Shown: positions 23,147 through 34,372, counted from the stretch's first letter. The stretch: DNA of 64,000 nucleotides from Elephas maximus indicus (GCF_024166365.1 NC_064821.1:51487093-51551092), one strand, 5' to 3'. Translations and numbers: made by a program. Notes: generated from the letters alone by a model not told the origin.

Positions 23147-23490
23147 ACCAGAGGTGGTGCAGGGGTAGAATTCTCACCTTCCACGTGGGAGACCTGGGTT
23201 GGATTCCCAGCCAACGCACCTCCTGTGCAGCCATCACTTGTCTGTCAGTGGATGTGTGTGTTGCTACAATGCTGAATAAGTTCCAGTAGAACTTTCAGAC
23301 TAAGACAGGCTAGAATGAAGGGCCTGGCAACCCACTTCTGAAAATCAGCCCATGAAAACCCTATGGATCACAACCGGTTCGATCTGGATCCCATCGTAGG
23401 ATTGGCAAAGGGCTGGGCAGCATTTTGTTCCATTGTGCTTGAAGTAGCCATCGGTCAGGGCCAACTCAATGGCAGCTAACAATAACAACC
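23147..23490 (+). mobile_element. tRNA-Gly-headed SINE, plus, full length
   Basis: Head AGAGGTGGTGCAGGGGTAGA, ATTCTCACCTTCCACG and GGTTGGATTCCCAGCC resembles tRNA-Gly; tail GGCAGCTAACAATAACAACC resembles the RTE 3' end. Confidence 0.85.
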
Positions 23491-24453
23491 AGAAAGGGCT
23501 GTTGGGCAGATCAAGTGAGCCTGTGCGCTGAGCACAGGGCCAGGCACCCATAAGTCCTCACCCAATGCTTACTGTTGTCGTCGTTGTCATCATCATCCCG
23601 TTACTCTCAGGAAATCTGGTTTCATCATCTAGACTGTCAGCTGCTGATATCTAGCCCCCTAGCCCCAAGGCAGAGCACACAGTAGGTGTTCAGGAAATTC
23701 TCAGGGTTGCCTGCCTCCATCTCCAGCCTTATATCAACCATTCCCTCCTTGCTCACTGAGTTTCAGCCACGTTGGCTGCCTTTCATGGTCTTTACATTTT
23801 CTGATTCCTCTGCCTGCAATGCTCTTTCCCCAGATATCTGCATGACTGGGTTCTTCTCACCATTCTATTCACACGTCACTTCCTCAGAGAGGTCCTTCCT
23901 GGTCACCTTGTAGTAACCCCACCCTCACTCTCCATTTCGTTTACCATAGTGCAAGCCGTCAAGTGCCCAACTGGCTGTGTAGAAGCCCAGTTCTATCACT
24001 TATTAGCTGTGTGGCCTGAAGCAGGTTGCTTAACCTCTCTGTGCTTCAGTTTTCTCATGTGTAAAAATGGGAGTAATAATAGTTCCCACCTCTTAAGTTT
24101 CTTATGAGAATTCAATATATAGAAAGCTATTATAATAGTGCCTGATATGTATATTAAGGGCTATATCATGTTGGTAATTATCTTGTTCGTTTATTTGGTT
24201 ATTTGCATTGATATGTTTCTCCATCTAGAATGTAAATTCCAGAAGGGCACATAATAGGTGCTCTGTAAATATCTGATTGAGTGGAAAGGATTTCAGGGGA
24301 CATGCAGGCCTCTCTCCCCAGCTGATGCTTGGGTACCACTGAACCAACTGGTCAGCCATCTCACTATTCTGATACAGCCTAGAGTGCCCCCTGCTGGACA
24401 GTTCATAGCATTTGCTTTAAAGGAAGCTGATATTTGACTTTAAACAACATTCA
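23491..24453. other. Intergenic with an ancient MIR
   Basis: Contains a MIR at about 23960-24275 (CTTATTAGCTGTGTGGCCTG, TCATGTGTAAAAATGGGAG) and unique flanks. No gene. Confidence 0.55.
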
Positions 24454-24645
24454 GAGTCCCTGGGTGATGCAAACAGTAAATGTGCTCGGCTGCCAGCCGA
24501 AAGATTGGTGGTTCAAGTCCACACAGAGGTGCCTTGGAATAAAGGCCTAATGATCCACTTCCTAAAAATCAGCCACTGAAAACCCTATGGAGCACAGTTC
24601 TACTTTGACCGGCATGAGTCAGGGTCAACCTGACAGCAACTGGTT
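24454..24645 (+). mobile_element. AfroSINE, plus
   Basis: GAGTCCCTGGGTGATGCAAA head, GGTTCAAGTCCACAC B box, CTGACAGCAACTGGTT tail. Confidence 0.9.
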
Positions 24646-26833
24646 CACGCGAGGGTCCGGGCTCTGCCTTCTAGGATCCAGAGTAATAAAGCCGAGAGGT
24701 TAACAGCACGCTCACTGGAGCCAGGTGCACCTAGATTAGAACTTGTGTTTCTCCAATTACTGCGTGTGTCATTTGCCAGGAAACTCTTTTGTCCTCAGTC
24801 TCCTCATGTGCAGAAGGGGGATGATAATGTCCCCTTCCCCCTCAACCCTCGATGGGTTATGGCCATGACAGGATGTGCCCAGTGTACGGTGAGCCTTCAA
24901 GCTTCCTGAAGCTTCAGCCCTTCGCCAACTCAGGAGCAGATGGCTCTACTTCTCCAGCTAGATGGAATGGGCGTATCCAACCGTCCTGCCTCCCAAACCC
25001 CTCTGGTCCCCTCTGTGGGCTCTGCACCCTGGGAGATCACAGCAGCCTCAGACAGAGAACCTAGCCTCTGGGATTCTGGCTCCTTCCTCAGAGACCAAGG
25101 CATTGGCTGGAGGTGGCCTCGCTGGACTTGTACCCTCCTACCCATCCCCCTCCCCCGACTGCTCTGCCTCCCCATCCTGGCCCCAAAAGTCAGCATTTCT
25201 CTCCTGCCTCGCTCCAGACTTGCTCCCAGGCCCTCACAGTACCCTTGGCCTTGGTTGCTGGCCACAACATTGCAGCTCCTGCATTGGCACCTCCAGCCCA
25301 CCTAACTTCAGATGCTCAGACCCCCTGTGGGTACCTCAAACTCAGGACCTTCCATGCCCCCCACAACACTGCCCTGACATACAGTCCTTGAAGGCTGCCA
25401 GGGCCAGACTCCTGACCTTCATTTCCATTGCCATCACCTATCTTCGTCCAGCCTCCTCTCATGGCCCAGTGCAGGCTCTGGCTCTCCCCATGCCCATCCT
25501 AGCTCCATGCCCCAAAGCACACAGCCTTGCCTTTACTTAAACACTAGAGCTATCAGGGTCGTGCGGTGGGGGGTGAAGACTGATCTGGGCCTCTTTCTTC
25601 TTGGCTCCTCAACAAACCGGGCTACCAAAGCAACGCAGTGCTTCCCCTTGACTGATGGCAACTAATGTTTGAGTGTGGGCTGTGCATCCCCCACCAGATA
25701 GGGAAAACCCTTAAGAAGGATTGAGGGCGTTCTCTGAGGTCAGGGCTTTGTCTCACCTATGGACTGAGGATGCCCCAGGGCAGGGGCTGGGCCTCCACCA
25801 TTAGACTAGAGGTTCCCTAAGGCACCAGATACATCCCTTCCAAGGGGGCTCCATCCTCATATGGCCAGACAGACTATTCTTCGGGTGGGAGTGTCTTACT
25901 CCTGTAACTTCAGGGCCCTGCACAGGGCCCGGCCAGGAGTTGGGGCTCCAGGAATTGTGAGTGAATGAATGAGTGAACAAATGAACAACTGCAGACAGGC
26001 TCCAGCAGCCTGAACCCTGCAAGCCCACCTGACCAGCATCAGGCCTCAGGCTCAAAGGAAAGTTGTGGCAGCACCATGATTTTATGGGTCACCATCTGGA
26101 GAGGGGGCAGGTGTTTCAAGACCTTCAACCACCCCCCGGGCCAGCTGCTGGGAGTCCTGGAAAGGAGTTGGGTCTGAGGGCTGCTAGGAGGCACAAAGCC
26201 TGGCACAACATTCTTGACTTTCCTGCCCCTCCTCCCAAGGGAATCAATGCCAGGGGTTGGCAAGGAGCAAAGGACCCCCCTGGGCAGGGCTTGGAAATTG
26301 ACCAATGAGAGACCAGATGCTAATGGCTCCTATCCAAGCCAATACCAGGCCAGTGAGAGCATGAGTTGGCCTGAACCAAGAGGGACGCTCTGCTGACCCC
26401 TTCTGGGCCCCACTCCAGCCCACCACACACCACCCCTGTGCCCAGGAGAATTTGTATTCTAGTCCTAACGCCACAGCCATCACCACCATCCTGCATTCAG
26501 AAAGGAGGCGGGGAGGGGCAGCCAGGCCTGGAATAAGCGCTGGGCAGGGAGCCCTGGAGGGCACCCCCCATCCCTGGGCAGCTTGGGTGTCACCAGGCGC
26601 CAGGCCCCGCTCGCCCCTCCTTGGCCCTCACAATTCTGGCCTTTGTCCGGCCCTGTGGCCCTGGCTTGGCTGGCTCCACACAGGCCCAAGGGCCCTGGAA
26701 ACCGGAGCAGTTGGAGCCTCACCAAGTATTTTTCCAGCCTGAGCCAGGGCCCCTCAGGAGACCGGGAAGTGAGCAAAGGAAGGGGTATTCATTCATCCAT
26801 GTGATCATTCATTCCTTCCTTCGACAAACAGTA
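24646..26833. other. Intergenic, GC-rich, no gene seen
   Basis: Open frames up to 192 codons (24962-25540) are Pro/Ser-rich, overlap one another on several frames and lack domains. The final part may be 3' flank of FBXO2. Short (AATG)n-like tract at 25956-25985. Confidence 0.5.
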
Positions 26834-26839
26834 TTTATT
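26834..26839 (-). terminator. FBXO2: Candidate FBXO2 poly(A) signal
   Basis: AATAAA on the minus strand, about 330 bp past the FBXO2 stop codon. It is the first canonical hexamer I see downstream. It lies in a MIR/L2-like stretch (ATTTATTGAGCACC), so it may be fortuitous. Confidence 0.35.
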
Positions 26840-27169
26840 GAGCACCCACAGAGAGGCAGGCACTGTGCGATGAGCAGGAGATACAGCAGTGAGGGCCACC
26901 CCAGGCCCACATCCTCTGAAAGCTTGCATTCTAGCTGCGGGCTAGCAATGAGATGCAAATATATGCAGATTTATACCCAAAGAACACCCTCTCTCCTAGC
27001 GTGGGAGGGCTGGGCTTGGGACAAGGGGCAGGAGAGGAGTGGGGCTGCGGGGGATGGGGGCAAGGGTCGGGAGAAGAGTGGGGTAGGGGAGGCAAGAATG
27101 CTACCGACTAAATTAAGACCTATCTACCCCCGGCCTCTGCCCTCCCCGGCAGCTGAGGGGCGTGGTCAC

Positions 27170-30100
27170 TCAGGGCTCCACCCACACGCTGCTGTTGGTC
27201 ATCCGGGCTCCGAACCAGCCCTTCCAGTAGACAGAGTCCTGCCCCCCATGTTCGAAGCGAATGAAGCGGAGGCCCGGCCCGTAGTCGGTGAAAGTGTGAG
27301 AAATCTAGGAAGGTAGGCAGGCAGGTCACACTGGGAGGCCCCAGGGCTTCCAGGCCCCCCTACGCGGGCGCACGAACCGACCCCTGATCCCCAAGGGCGT
27401 TCTCAGCACCAGTGCGACCCTCCGCCGTCCCAGCCCTGCCCCGCCCACACGCGCCGTGGGCGGGGTCTCCACGAGCCCCGCCCCCAGCGTCTAAGCCCGG
27501 CCCCTCCAGCTCACCTCGGTCCAGCCCCCTTCGTCGGCATCCTGGGTAACCACCACCTGCCCGCTGTTGAACTCTGCCAGCACGTCCTCGTGCTCCGACA
27601 GCAGCTTCACCGTGAGCTCGTACAGGCAGCCGGCGTCGCTGCGGCCCGAGTACCTTTCCAGAGGGGAGAACGGTGCATCGAGGGCGCGGCCTCAGCACGG
27701 CTGGGCGCGAACCATAGGCTGGGCCTTCTACAAACGTTCTAATGCAAGGCCAACAATCTCAGCAGGCCAGTGCGACCAATTAGCCCATTTTACAGATAAA
27801 GAAACCGTTATCTGCAAAACGATTTTACAGAGGAGGTGATTCGCTCAAGGTCCAACAACCAGGCCTAAAGTCCAGGTCCACCAGGCCCAACCTTGGGGCC
27901 AAAAAACACACGTTTTTTGAACCGAAGAGTGATACGCAATTTTTTTAAAATATACGTATTTGCCTCGCCAACATTTAAATCTCAGGAGGGAAGGAGCAGA
28001 TTTCCACTTGCTCCTGAAAACTCGGAAGCTGTCACTCCTCAAAGGCCCTTGGCCTACGTGAGCATGACCCCTAGAGTTGGGGGCAGCCGCCCCTGAGGCA
28101 GGGCACCGGCTCCTATTTGCCCCCACTCCCTCCTCTCTGAGCAGCCCTAGCCCCGCGGCCACTCACCAGTCCTTCACCACGATGGTCGGCTGAGTCGTGT
28201 CCAGCAGCTCCTCCCAGTAGCCCTCGGCCTGCAGGTCAATGACCTGCGCTTTGCGACACCACCTGGGAGAATTGGGGTCAAGACGGAGTGGATGCCCCCT
28301 GCCCCAGCCCCTCCACACACCTTCTCCTTACTCAAAGGAAGAGACGAAGAACTTCTTGACGCTCTCATCCTGGGTGAATTCCGCCCCAGAGTCTCCAGGC
28401 AGCTCCTCCACCCTCCAGCCGTCCCCACCATGCTCCACATCACACCAGCCCTCCAAGTCCTCTGTGGGGAAACAACGGCGCCATCCTGGTCACCCCATCC
28501 CTGCTGAGGGCGTGGGAGCGTGGCTTTTGCTCCCACAGTGCGGGGCAAGAGAGACGGGGAACTTTAATGGTGTCCAGGGTGGGCAGATGATGGTGAGGGT
28601 TGAATGGTGGACACTTCCTGTCTGCCCCCGAGTCTCCCTCCTGACAAGCTCCTCCATGGGACCTGTCCTTTCCCAGCTCACTGAGGGTAGAAGGACCTGG
28701 GAAGGAGACCCCTAGGGCGCTGGGGTGGAGGCAGGTAGCCAGGGAGATAATAGGAGTATTTATTGGGGCTGCTCTGTGCTGGGCACTGTGCCAAGCACTT
28801 TATCTCATTTAACCCGCCAAACAGGTTGGTACTGAGATGGCCCACTTTACAGAAGAGGAGCTGAGCACCCAGGCAGAGCGGGCCCCCTGGGGTGGCCCCT
28901 CACCTTCCCCGCATGGGTTTCGCAGCAGGTTGCGCCGCCGCTTGCTCAGGAAGTAGAACTGCTGCCAGTGGTCGCGCTCGTCCTCGGCGCCGCCCTCGGC
29001 CACCAGCCCCTCCTGCTGGCACTTGAGCAACCACAGTGGGGCGCCGTCCACCAGCTCCTTCCAGCGCAGGCACACTAGCCGGCAGGCCTGCACGAGCTCA
29101 ATGGCCGGCAGCTCGGCCAGCACGCGCAGCAGCAGTGGCTCGGGCAGCTCGGCCAGGTACGCCGCTGCCTCCGCCTCCTCCTCCTCCTCCTCCTCGGGCC
29201 GGTCCTCCTCTGCGCTCCCCTCCTCCGCGCACACCTCCTCCGGCCTCGCCGCCTCAGGCTGGCCTACACTGTCTGTGGGCAGGGGGCGGGTAGGGAGCTG
29301 TGACTCCTCAGACTGCCCCTCCATTCCCCAGACCCGCGACGTGGTGGGTATCCAACTCCCCCATGCTCAGACAACCCAAGGACTGGTGCCCAGTAGAGGA
29401 GGCCCAAGGCACCAGCCCCCAAGTCCGAAGAGGGGCCTCAAAGGCCTCAATTTCCCCTGCTTGGTCAGTAAACCCTATACCTGAGCAGATAACAGCAATG
29501 ATGATATGGTTCTTAATGGCATCCATCTATTGCATTGTCCTAAGGACTGTTTCAGAGTCCCTGGGTAGTGCAATTGGTTAATGTGCTCGACTGCCAACCA
29601 AAAAGATGGAGGTTCAAGTCTACCCAGATGTGCCTCAGAAGAAAGGCCTGGCAATCTAGTGCCCAAAAAATCAGCCACTGAAAATCCTATGGAGCACAGT
29701 TCTACTCTGACACACATGAGGTTGCCATAAGGTGCAATCGACTAGATGGCAACTGGTTAATGAGCTTTTCACACCTGAACTCCTTCAGTCCTCCCAACCA
29801 TCCTCTGAGAGCCCAGCTCTGTCATCGTCTCAGGGTAGCCTTCTTGGGCTTCTCTCATTACAGGCCATATCCATCCTAGCTAGCTTTTGTCCTAGGGTGA
29901 GATGGTGTGATAAACGCCTCTCTCCTGACTAGACCAAGCTCCATGAGGGCAGGATCTAGGTCTGGGAAACTCCCTGCTTCACCCCTGGTACCTGGCATCT
30001 GGCACCCTGCCCAGCAGGCTGCCAACAGCTATGTTTATTGGGCACTTAGAAAGAGCTAGGCACTGCTCTAAGCATTACAATTTTATTTACTCTTTAAGTC

Positions 30101-32709
30101 TGTGAAGCCACTGAAAAACCATTGCCATCAAGTCGATTCCGACTCATAGCAACCCTATAGGACAGAGTAGAGCTGCTCCACAGGGTTTCCAAGGTGGATT
30201 CAAACTGCTGACTTTTTGGTTAGCAGCTGTACCTTGCCGTAGCTCTTAACCACTGTGCCACCAGGACTCCTTAAATCCGTGAGGACTTAACATCTCTTTG
30301 AGGTTGCTGCTATTTCTGTCCTGCTGTCTCTATGTCATTGATGAGGAAACTGAGCAGAGAGGTAAACTGCCCAGGATCACATGGCTAGTAAGTGGTTGGG
30401 GTCTGGATTTGGGCCCAGGCAGTCTGGTTCCAGAGCCACCTTTAACCACTACCACAACAGCCCTGATAACATAATTCATTGAACTAGTAAGCACTGTTAT
30501 GATTTTGACTTTTCAGATGAAAACACACAGGTTCAGAAATCTGAAGTGACTTGCTGAAGGTCACACTGTTAGTATTAGGGCAGGGGACATGGGATCTGAG
30601 GCCGGGGAAGGAAGAGCAGGGGCCAGTGACACAGCAGCGGTCCATCAGACAGCCACAGGAGTGTGACCATGTGTATCTAGCAGGTGCTTGGGAAGGGATG
30701 GTTCCTTCACCCCTTCTTTCCCATCCCTAGCCCTCAAGTTCCTCATCTATAAAATGGGGGTAATCTTGTGCCATGCCATTTGGACTGGGCTCATGCTCAA
30801 AACCCCTAAAGAGGGGGCAAGGACATTATAAGCTGCACAAGGTGAGCAGAGGTGAGGCGCTGTGTCCTGGATCCCAGCCGGCCTTGAGTAAGCAGATACT
30901 GAGTGCCCAGTGTGGGGGGTGGGGGGTGGGGAGGGAACAGTGGGGAGGAGATGAGGCTACTCTGAGTGATGGGGGAGGCCACACCTCACAGACCCAGGAT
31001 GGGGAGTTCCTGAAAGCTGGGCCCTGCAAAGCCGGAGTGGGGTGCAATATGGAAGTAGGCCAGGCACTCAGGGAGGTGGCAGGTGGGAGGGCCCAGGACC
31101 CGTACCCCCCAACCCTTAACCTCCTCACATGCAACTTTTTCTGCCCCTCCCACACAGTCAGCCCCTTAAGAGCTGGATCTGGGCTTACTACCTCCTCTCA
31201 GAGCCAGGGCTTTGAACCAGTTATTTCTGGGTTTGACCCTGTACTGAGAATTTGCATGTCCACCCCAGATATAATGAATCAGAATCTACATTTTAACAAG
31301 ATCCCCCAGGTGATTGGAAGCCCAGCACACAGTGAGTCCTCAGCAAACACTGAGTGAATCTTAGTACAGTATTAACACAGCACTTTCCCTTCTTCATCGT
31401 ATATAATTTTTTGCCACATCTTTGTGATGGGGAGTATACCCCTTTCTTTTGGCAAAGAGAAAACTGAGGCCCAGAGACGCTTAGTAGAACAGAGCGGAGG
31501 CAGAGAGAACAATGCCAACTTCTGAAGCCACCTTGCCTGCCCATGAACTGCCCACCGCTCTCTGGAGAGTTGGGCCCAGTGTCCTCACCTTCCCACCCCA
31601 CCCCCCGCCACACACACCCCTGCCTTGGCCCCGGTGGACACCTGATGCTCCCCGAAAGGTGCATCTCACCCAGTCCCCTTCTTCTGGCCCTGGGCCTGGC
31701 ACTTGAGGCCCCAGATCCAATTACCGTGCCCCCACCCCCTCTCATACACACAACACTCCCCACATTGTTGCTGTTGGAAAGTTATCTGGCCCCTGGACAC
31801 TGCCTCCGAGGCTGAGTCACTCACCTGGATTGGGCCCCAGAGTCCAGGGAATAGCTGGGCCCTGGGAAAAAGGAGGAGCCAATTCTGGGGCCCCACAAAG
31901 GGTGTGGCAAGGGGGGCACAGACTGGGATCCTGGGATGCCGGATTTTCAGGGCTGGGTATCCCAGTGCCTTCCCCAAGCAGCGCCCACCCTCAGCTGGGC
32001 CTGGGGAGAAAGGGGTGATGTTGATCCCACCCTGACTCAGCAGGCAATCCCTGTGGGCACAGTGGGAGTTGGGGGAATGGGGGGTCTTTGGTGCCAGAGA
32101 AGATGACTGGGCAGACACAGAGGGCCCTGAGCACAGGCCAAGAGCTGGCCCCAAACTCTGCCTCCTAACTGGCCTGGTCTCCTCTGGGCTTCCTACCGCC
32201 CGGGTGAAAGGAAGGCCCTCCCCCAACAAGGGAGCACAAGAGGAAGGCTGGGATGGGGGGAGGCCGTTAATTATGAGAGACCCACAGGAATTCAGGTAGC
32301 TTACGGACCAGAACTGGCAAAGGGAAGAAGTTGGTGGAAGAAAAAAGCTTGCCGCCTCCTCCATCCTAGACGCGTCCCAGCCCCCAGCCCCTCAGGAAAC
32401 TGGGAAGTGGGAACGTGGGATGACTCCAATGTTATTTCCTGGGTAAATGGGATCCAGGAGTCCTCCCTCCCTGCCTGACATCTCTCAGAGGGCCTCACGC
32501 CAGACCAAGATACCAGAGTGGGGACTATGCTCTTTGGGATTGTGTCAATTGTTTGCCTGGGTGAGTTTGCCGTGCTGGGTCTCGGGGGGCTCCCTCGCTC
32601 TCGGTGACCCCCCTCTTTGCTGCACTCCACCGCTTGCAAGTCTCCCCTCCCGGGCTGGAGCGAGTGGGTCCGGGCGGCGGCGGCTACCTGGGTCACCGTC
32701 TCCGTCCAT
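27170..32709 (-). CDS. FBXO2: FBXO2 (Fbs1/NFB42), F-box glycoprotein receptor, complete
   Basis: Substrate receptor of an SCF (SKP1-CUL1-F-box) ubiquitin ligase that, in studied mammals, binds high-mannose N-glycans on misfolded ER glycoproteins and is strongest in neurons. Coding exons, in transcript order: 32709-32688, 29272-28904, 28461-28332, 28262-28167, 27653-27515, 27304-27170. Together they make 891 nt, a 296-aa protein, the same length as I recall for human. All junctions are GT-AG and the frame closes at every one. Residues 13-42 are a Glu-rich leader. The F-box is about 48-95 (LPEPLLLRVLAELP start, then CRLVCLRWKELVD). The FBA domain is about 117-296, ending in TNSSVWVEP. Tyr278-Trp279 sit in the loop known to contact glycan. 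The first coding exon has only 22 coding nt (MDGDGDP plus one base), separated by a 3.4-kb intron. The start is chosen because MDGDGDP matches the known mammalian N-terminus; an in-frame ATG at 29324 is intronic. The tail of exon 2 abuts an ancient MIR. Confidence 0.97.
27360..27520. other. Internal CpG-rich block in FBXO2 intron 5
   Basis: A short CpG-dense patch with CCCGCCCACACGCG and CCCCGCCCCC boxes at the boundary of the fifth coding exon. It is probably an extension of GC-rich exonic DNA, not a promoter. Confidence 0.5.
28745..28870 (-). repeat. MIR/L2-like fossil beside an FBXO2 splice donor
   Basis: TGGGCACTGTGCCAAGCACT and CACTTTACAGAAGAGGAGCT are MIR motifs. It ends about 35 bp from the exon 2 donor at 28903. 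Confidence 0.6.
29174..29195 (-). repeat. FBXO2: In-frame (GAG)n triplet repeat in FBXO2 exon 2
   Basis: A near-perfect CTC/GAG run that encodes most of the acidic Glu tract at about residues 34-40 just before the F-box. The tract is also acidic in human, but its length is the part of the protein most likely to vary. Confidence 0.85.
29555..29759 (+). mobile_element. AfroSINE, plus, in FBXO2 intron 1
   Basis: GAGTCCCTGGGTAGTGC head; CACTGAAAATCCTATGGAG body; GATGGCAACTGGTTAA tail. Antisense to FBXO2. Confidence 0.9.
30020..30440 (+). repeat. MIR split by an AfroSINE
   Basis: Left half TTTATTGGGCACTTAG, right half GATGAGGAAACTGAGCAGAG through CACATGGCTAGTAAGTG, interrupted by the SINE. Confidence 0.7.
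30108..30270 (-). mobile_element. AfroSINE, minus, inserted in a MIR
   Basis: Flanks TTAAGTCTGTGAAG (30094-30107) and TTAAATCCGTGAGG (30271-30284) are a diverged target duplication. Reversed head ends GCCACCAGGACTCC. Confidence 0.88.
31150..31325 (+). mobile_element. MER20-like hAT fossil, partial
   Basis: GAATTTGCATGTC and AATCTACATTTTAACAAG with CCCAGGTGATTGG follow the MER20 order. Non-autonomous DNA transposon remnant. Confidence 0.45.
32688..32709 (-). CDS. FBXO2: FBXO2 first coding exon (22 coding nt)
   Basis: Encodes MDGDGDP plus the first base of codon 8, followed at once by the donor GTAGCC. The codon is completed by AC at 29272-29271 after the acceptor CCCACAG, giving Asp8 (Glu in human as I recall it) and then SVGQ. 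It is small and lies inside a CpG island, so an automatic gene finder could easily miss it and start the protein at an intronic ATG. Confidence 0.93.
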
Positions 32710-32825
32710 CGCTGCGGAGGGCGGTCGCGAGAGGAGGAGCCGGAGCGCTGCCGGGCTGCCGAGTCCCCGGCGGCGATGGCGAGTCCAGGGACTGCCAGAG
32801 TCTGGGTCGGCCTCGACCGGCGGTG

Positions 32826-32865
32826 CCTCTTAAAGGCTGCCGCCTCGCCCCGCCCCGCCCCGCCT
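32826..32865 (-). promoter_or_regulatory. FBXO2: FBXO2 core promoter: TATA-like box with GC boxes
   Basis: On the minus strand, tandem GC boxes (plus-strand CGCCCCGCCCCGCCCCGCC at 32845-32863) are followed by CCTTTAAGAGG at 32836-32826. A TTTAAG element there would put transcription start near 32800, leaving a 5' UTR of about 90 nt before the ATG at 32709. The motifs are seen; the start site is inferred. Confidence 0.5.
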
Positions 32866-33175
32866 TTGGCCCCGCGCCGGGACGCCCAGCGGTTGGACCG
32901 GTGGGCCCGAGGCCGCGGACCCAGGAGGCTGGGAAAGGTCAGGGGTCGGTTTTTTTGTATTGGGGGTGCGTCTTCCAGCACTATCCTGGGTGGCTGCGGT
33001 GAGGAGGCGGCGCGGGGACCGAGAGAGTCTGGGTCACGCAGAGGGTGCGGGACCTGCCACCCGGGGGAAGGAGGGGAGGACTGGAGGCTCCTCTCACCCC
33101 GGTCCCCTTCCAGGTAATTTTCCTACGCTGCGATGGGGGACGCATCACCCACGCTGCGCTCAGCAGAGCGGCGCG

Positions 33176-33308
33176 GAGGGGCGGGGCCGGGGCCTTGGTG
33201 AGGGGCGGGGCGGGGGCTTGGTTGAGGGGCGGGGCGGGGCCTAGTGAGGGGCGGGGCCGGGGCTTGGGTGAGGGGCGGGGCGGGGCTGGTGAGGGGCGGG
33301 GCCGCAAC
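33176..33308 (+). repeat. GC-box minisatellite, about six 21-24-bp units
   Basis: Tandem units begin GAGGGGCGGGGC and end in a GGCTTGGT-like spacer. Unit starts are 33176, 33200, 33224, 33246, 33270 and a partial one at 33291. Each carries a consensus Sp1/KLF GC box. It lies between the FBXO2 start region and FBXO44, so its copy number could alter promoter strength in either direction. Confidence 0.85.
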
Positions 33309-34348
33309 GCCGGAGACCTCAGGCCGAGGTTAGCACAGCGGGGTGCGGAGCGGGATCACGCAGCGGCGGCCGGGCGCAGGTGACCAGTAGGAGGAGGAGC
33401 GGGGGCGCCGGGGCTAGGGCACCTGCCGGTGGGGAGCGGCTGGGGTGCTCGTCAGTTTCCGGCCGCTCCGCAGTGCCCAGAGGGAGGCCCGGCGCGGGCA
33501 AGGCCGAGGCCGCCGCGCTTTTCCAGGCTGAGCTGCGGTCACGAGAGGCGGCGCGGGCGTGAACCGGGGGCTGGGGTCTCCGCATCGAGGCGCAGGAGCT
33601 CGAGTCCCGATCATGGAAGCATTTAAAGCCATAGTGTGGCGATGTGGGGGGGGGGGGGTGTGGGCTCGCTGGGGACTTGGGGCTGAAGTCCACCCACGGG
33701 GATGGGGTTGGGGATAGCAAAAGCAAAGGCCCTTCGCTGTCACCCACCCACGCTCCAGTCTGTTTAGCAGATTATCTCGCCTGTGAGTTTGAGAAAGTTT
33801 TTTGATCCCTTTGCGTCTCCATCGGAGACAATGATAATTACTCCCATCCCACACCCACTTTCCCCTCTGCAGGTCTTGAGGATGGGAGAGAATAAAGGAC
33901 GTGGCAGGCAGGAGTGCCTGCGGAGCTGCAGGTTGTTATTCTAACCTTAGAGGAGTCTAATGAAAAAAGGCTGGCTCTAGAGCCAGAGCAGACCCAAGCC
34001 CCTTCCCACCTTGCCCCTGCCTGTGTGACCTTGGGCAGGTCCTGGCACCTCTCCAGGTCCCCTTACGCTCCGTAGAGGCCGTTGTGAGGTGCAGTGAGAA
34101 AATCAGAGCTCATCTTTGATTGAGCACCTGCTGTGCCCCCGTCTGTTGAACTGAGCCTTCTAAGAGGTAAGTACTGTTCATGGCCCCATTTTACAGAGTA
34201 GGAAACTGAGGCTTTGAGAGGCACAGTGACTTTCTTGAGATAGTAAATGACAGAGCTGGGATAAGAACCACCACCCCCACTGTGTACTGCAAATACTGGG
34301 TCCTGGGGGAAAGGCCTGGTCTTTAGCGGAGTTTTTCAGTATCCACAG
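33309..34348. other. FBXO44 upstream region
   Basis: The right half of the CpG island, a 13-G run at 33646-33658, then unique DNA and a MIR at about 34100-34255 (CATTTTACAGAGTAGGAAAC). It probably contains the non-coding first exon and first intron of FBXO44. Confidence 0.5.
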
Positions 34349-34372
34349 GACAGTGTCTGAAAGCCACCAGCC
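34349..34372 (+). other. FBXO44: FBXO44 5' UTR part of the ATG exon
   Basis: A polypyrimidine-like stretch and acceptor ATCCACAG end at 34348, so the exon probably starts at 34349, 24 nt before the ATG. This implies at least one upstream non-coding exon in the CpG island. Confidence 0.6.

Larger units (their letters stand above)
29273..32687 (-). other. FBXO2: FBXO2 intron 1
   Basis: A 3.4-kb intron with donor GTAGCC at 32687 and acceptor CCCACAG ending at 29273. It contains a plus-strand AfroSINE, a MIR split by a minus-strand AfroSINE, a MER20-like fragment and GC-rich unique DNA. Long antisense and sense open frames here have no recognisable domain. Confidence 0.85.
32600..33620. promoter_or_regulatory. 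CpG-island promoter shared by FBXO2 and FBXO44
   Basis: About 1 kb of dense CpG with many GGGGCGGGG/CCGCCCC boxes. The FBXO2 first exon fires leftward from it and FBXO44 lies to the right, with its ATG exon beginning at 34349. The layout matches the head-to-head FBXO2-FBXO44 pair of other mammals. The FBXO44 non-coding first exon should lie here or just to the right, but I cannot fix its donor; AG|GT sites at about 32938 and 33378 are possible. Confidence 0.8.

Noticed and set aside
24962-25540. 192-codon open frame in the intergenic region
   Set aside because: Pro/Ser-rich, overlaps two other long frames on the same strand and one on the other, and has no domain or splice context; GC composition explains it.
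26621-27316. 231-codon plus-strand frame
   Set aside because: It runs antisense into the last FBXO2 exon and crosses a MIR-like repeat, so it is a shadow.
28904-29324. FBXO2 start at the ATG at 29324
   Set aside because: The 17 residues before SVGQ come from intron sequence; a proper acceptor lies at 29273 and the known MDGDGDP exon is found at 32709.
31666-32364. 232-codon minus-strand frame
   Set aside because: Lies wholly in FBXO2 intron 1 and has no recognised domain.
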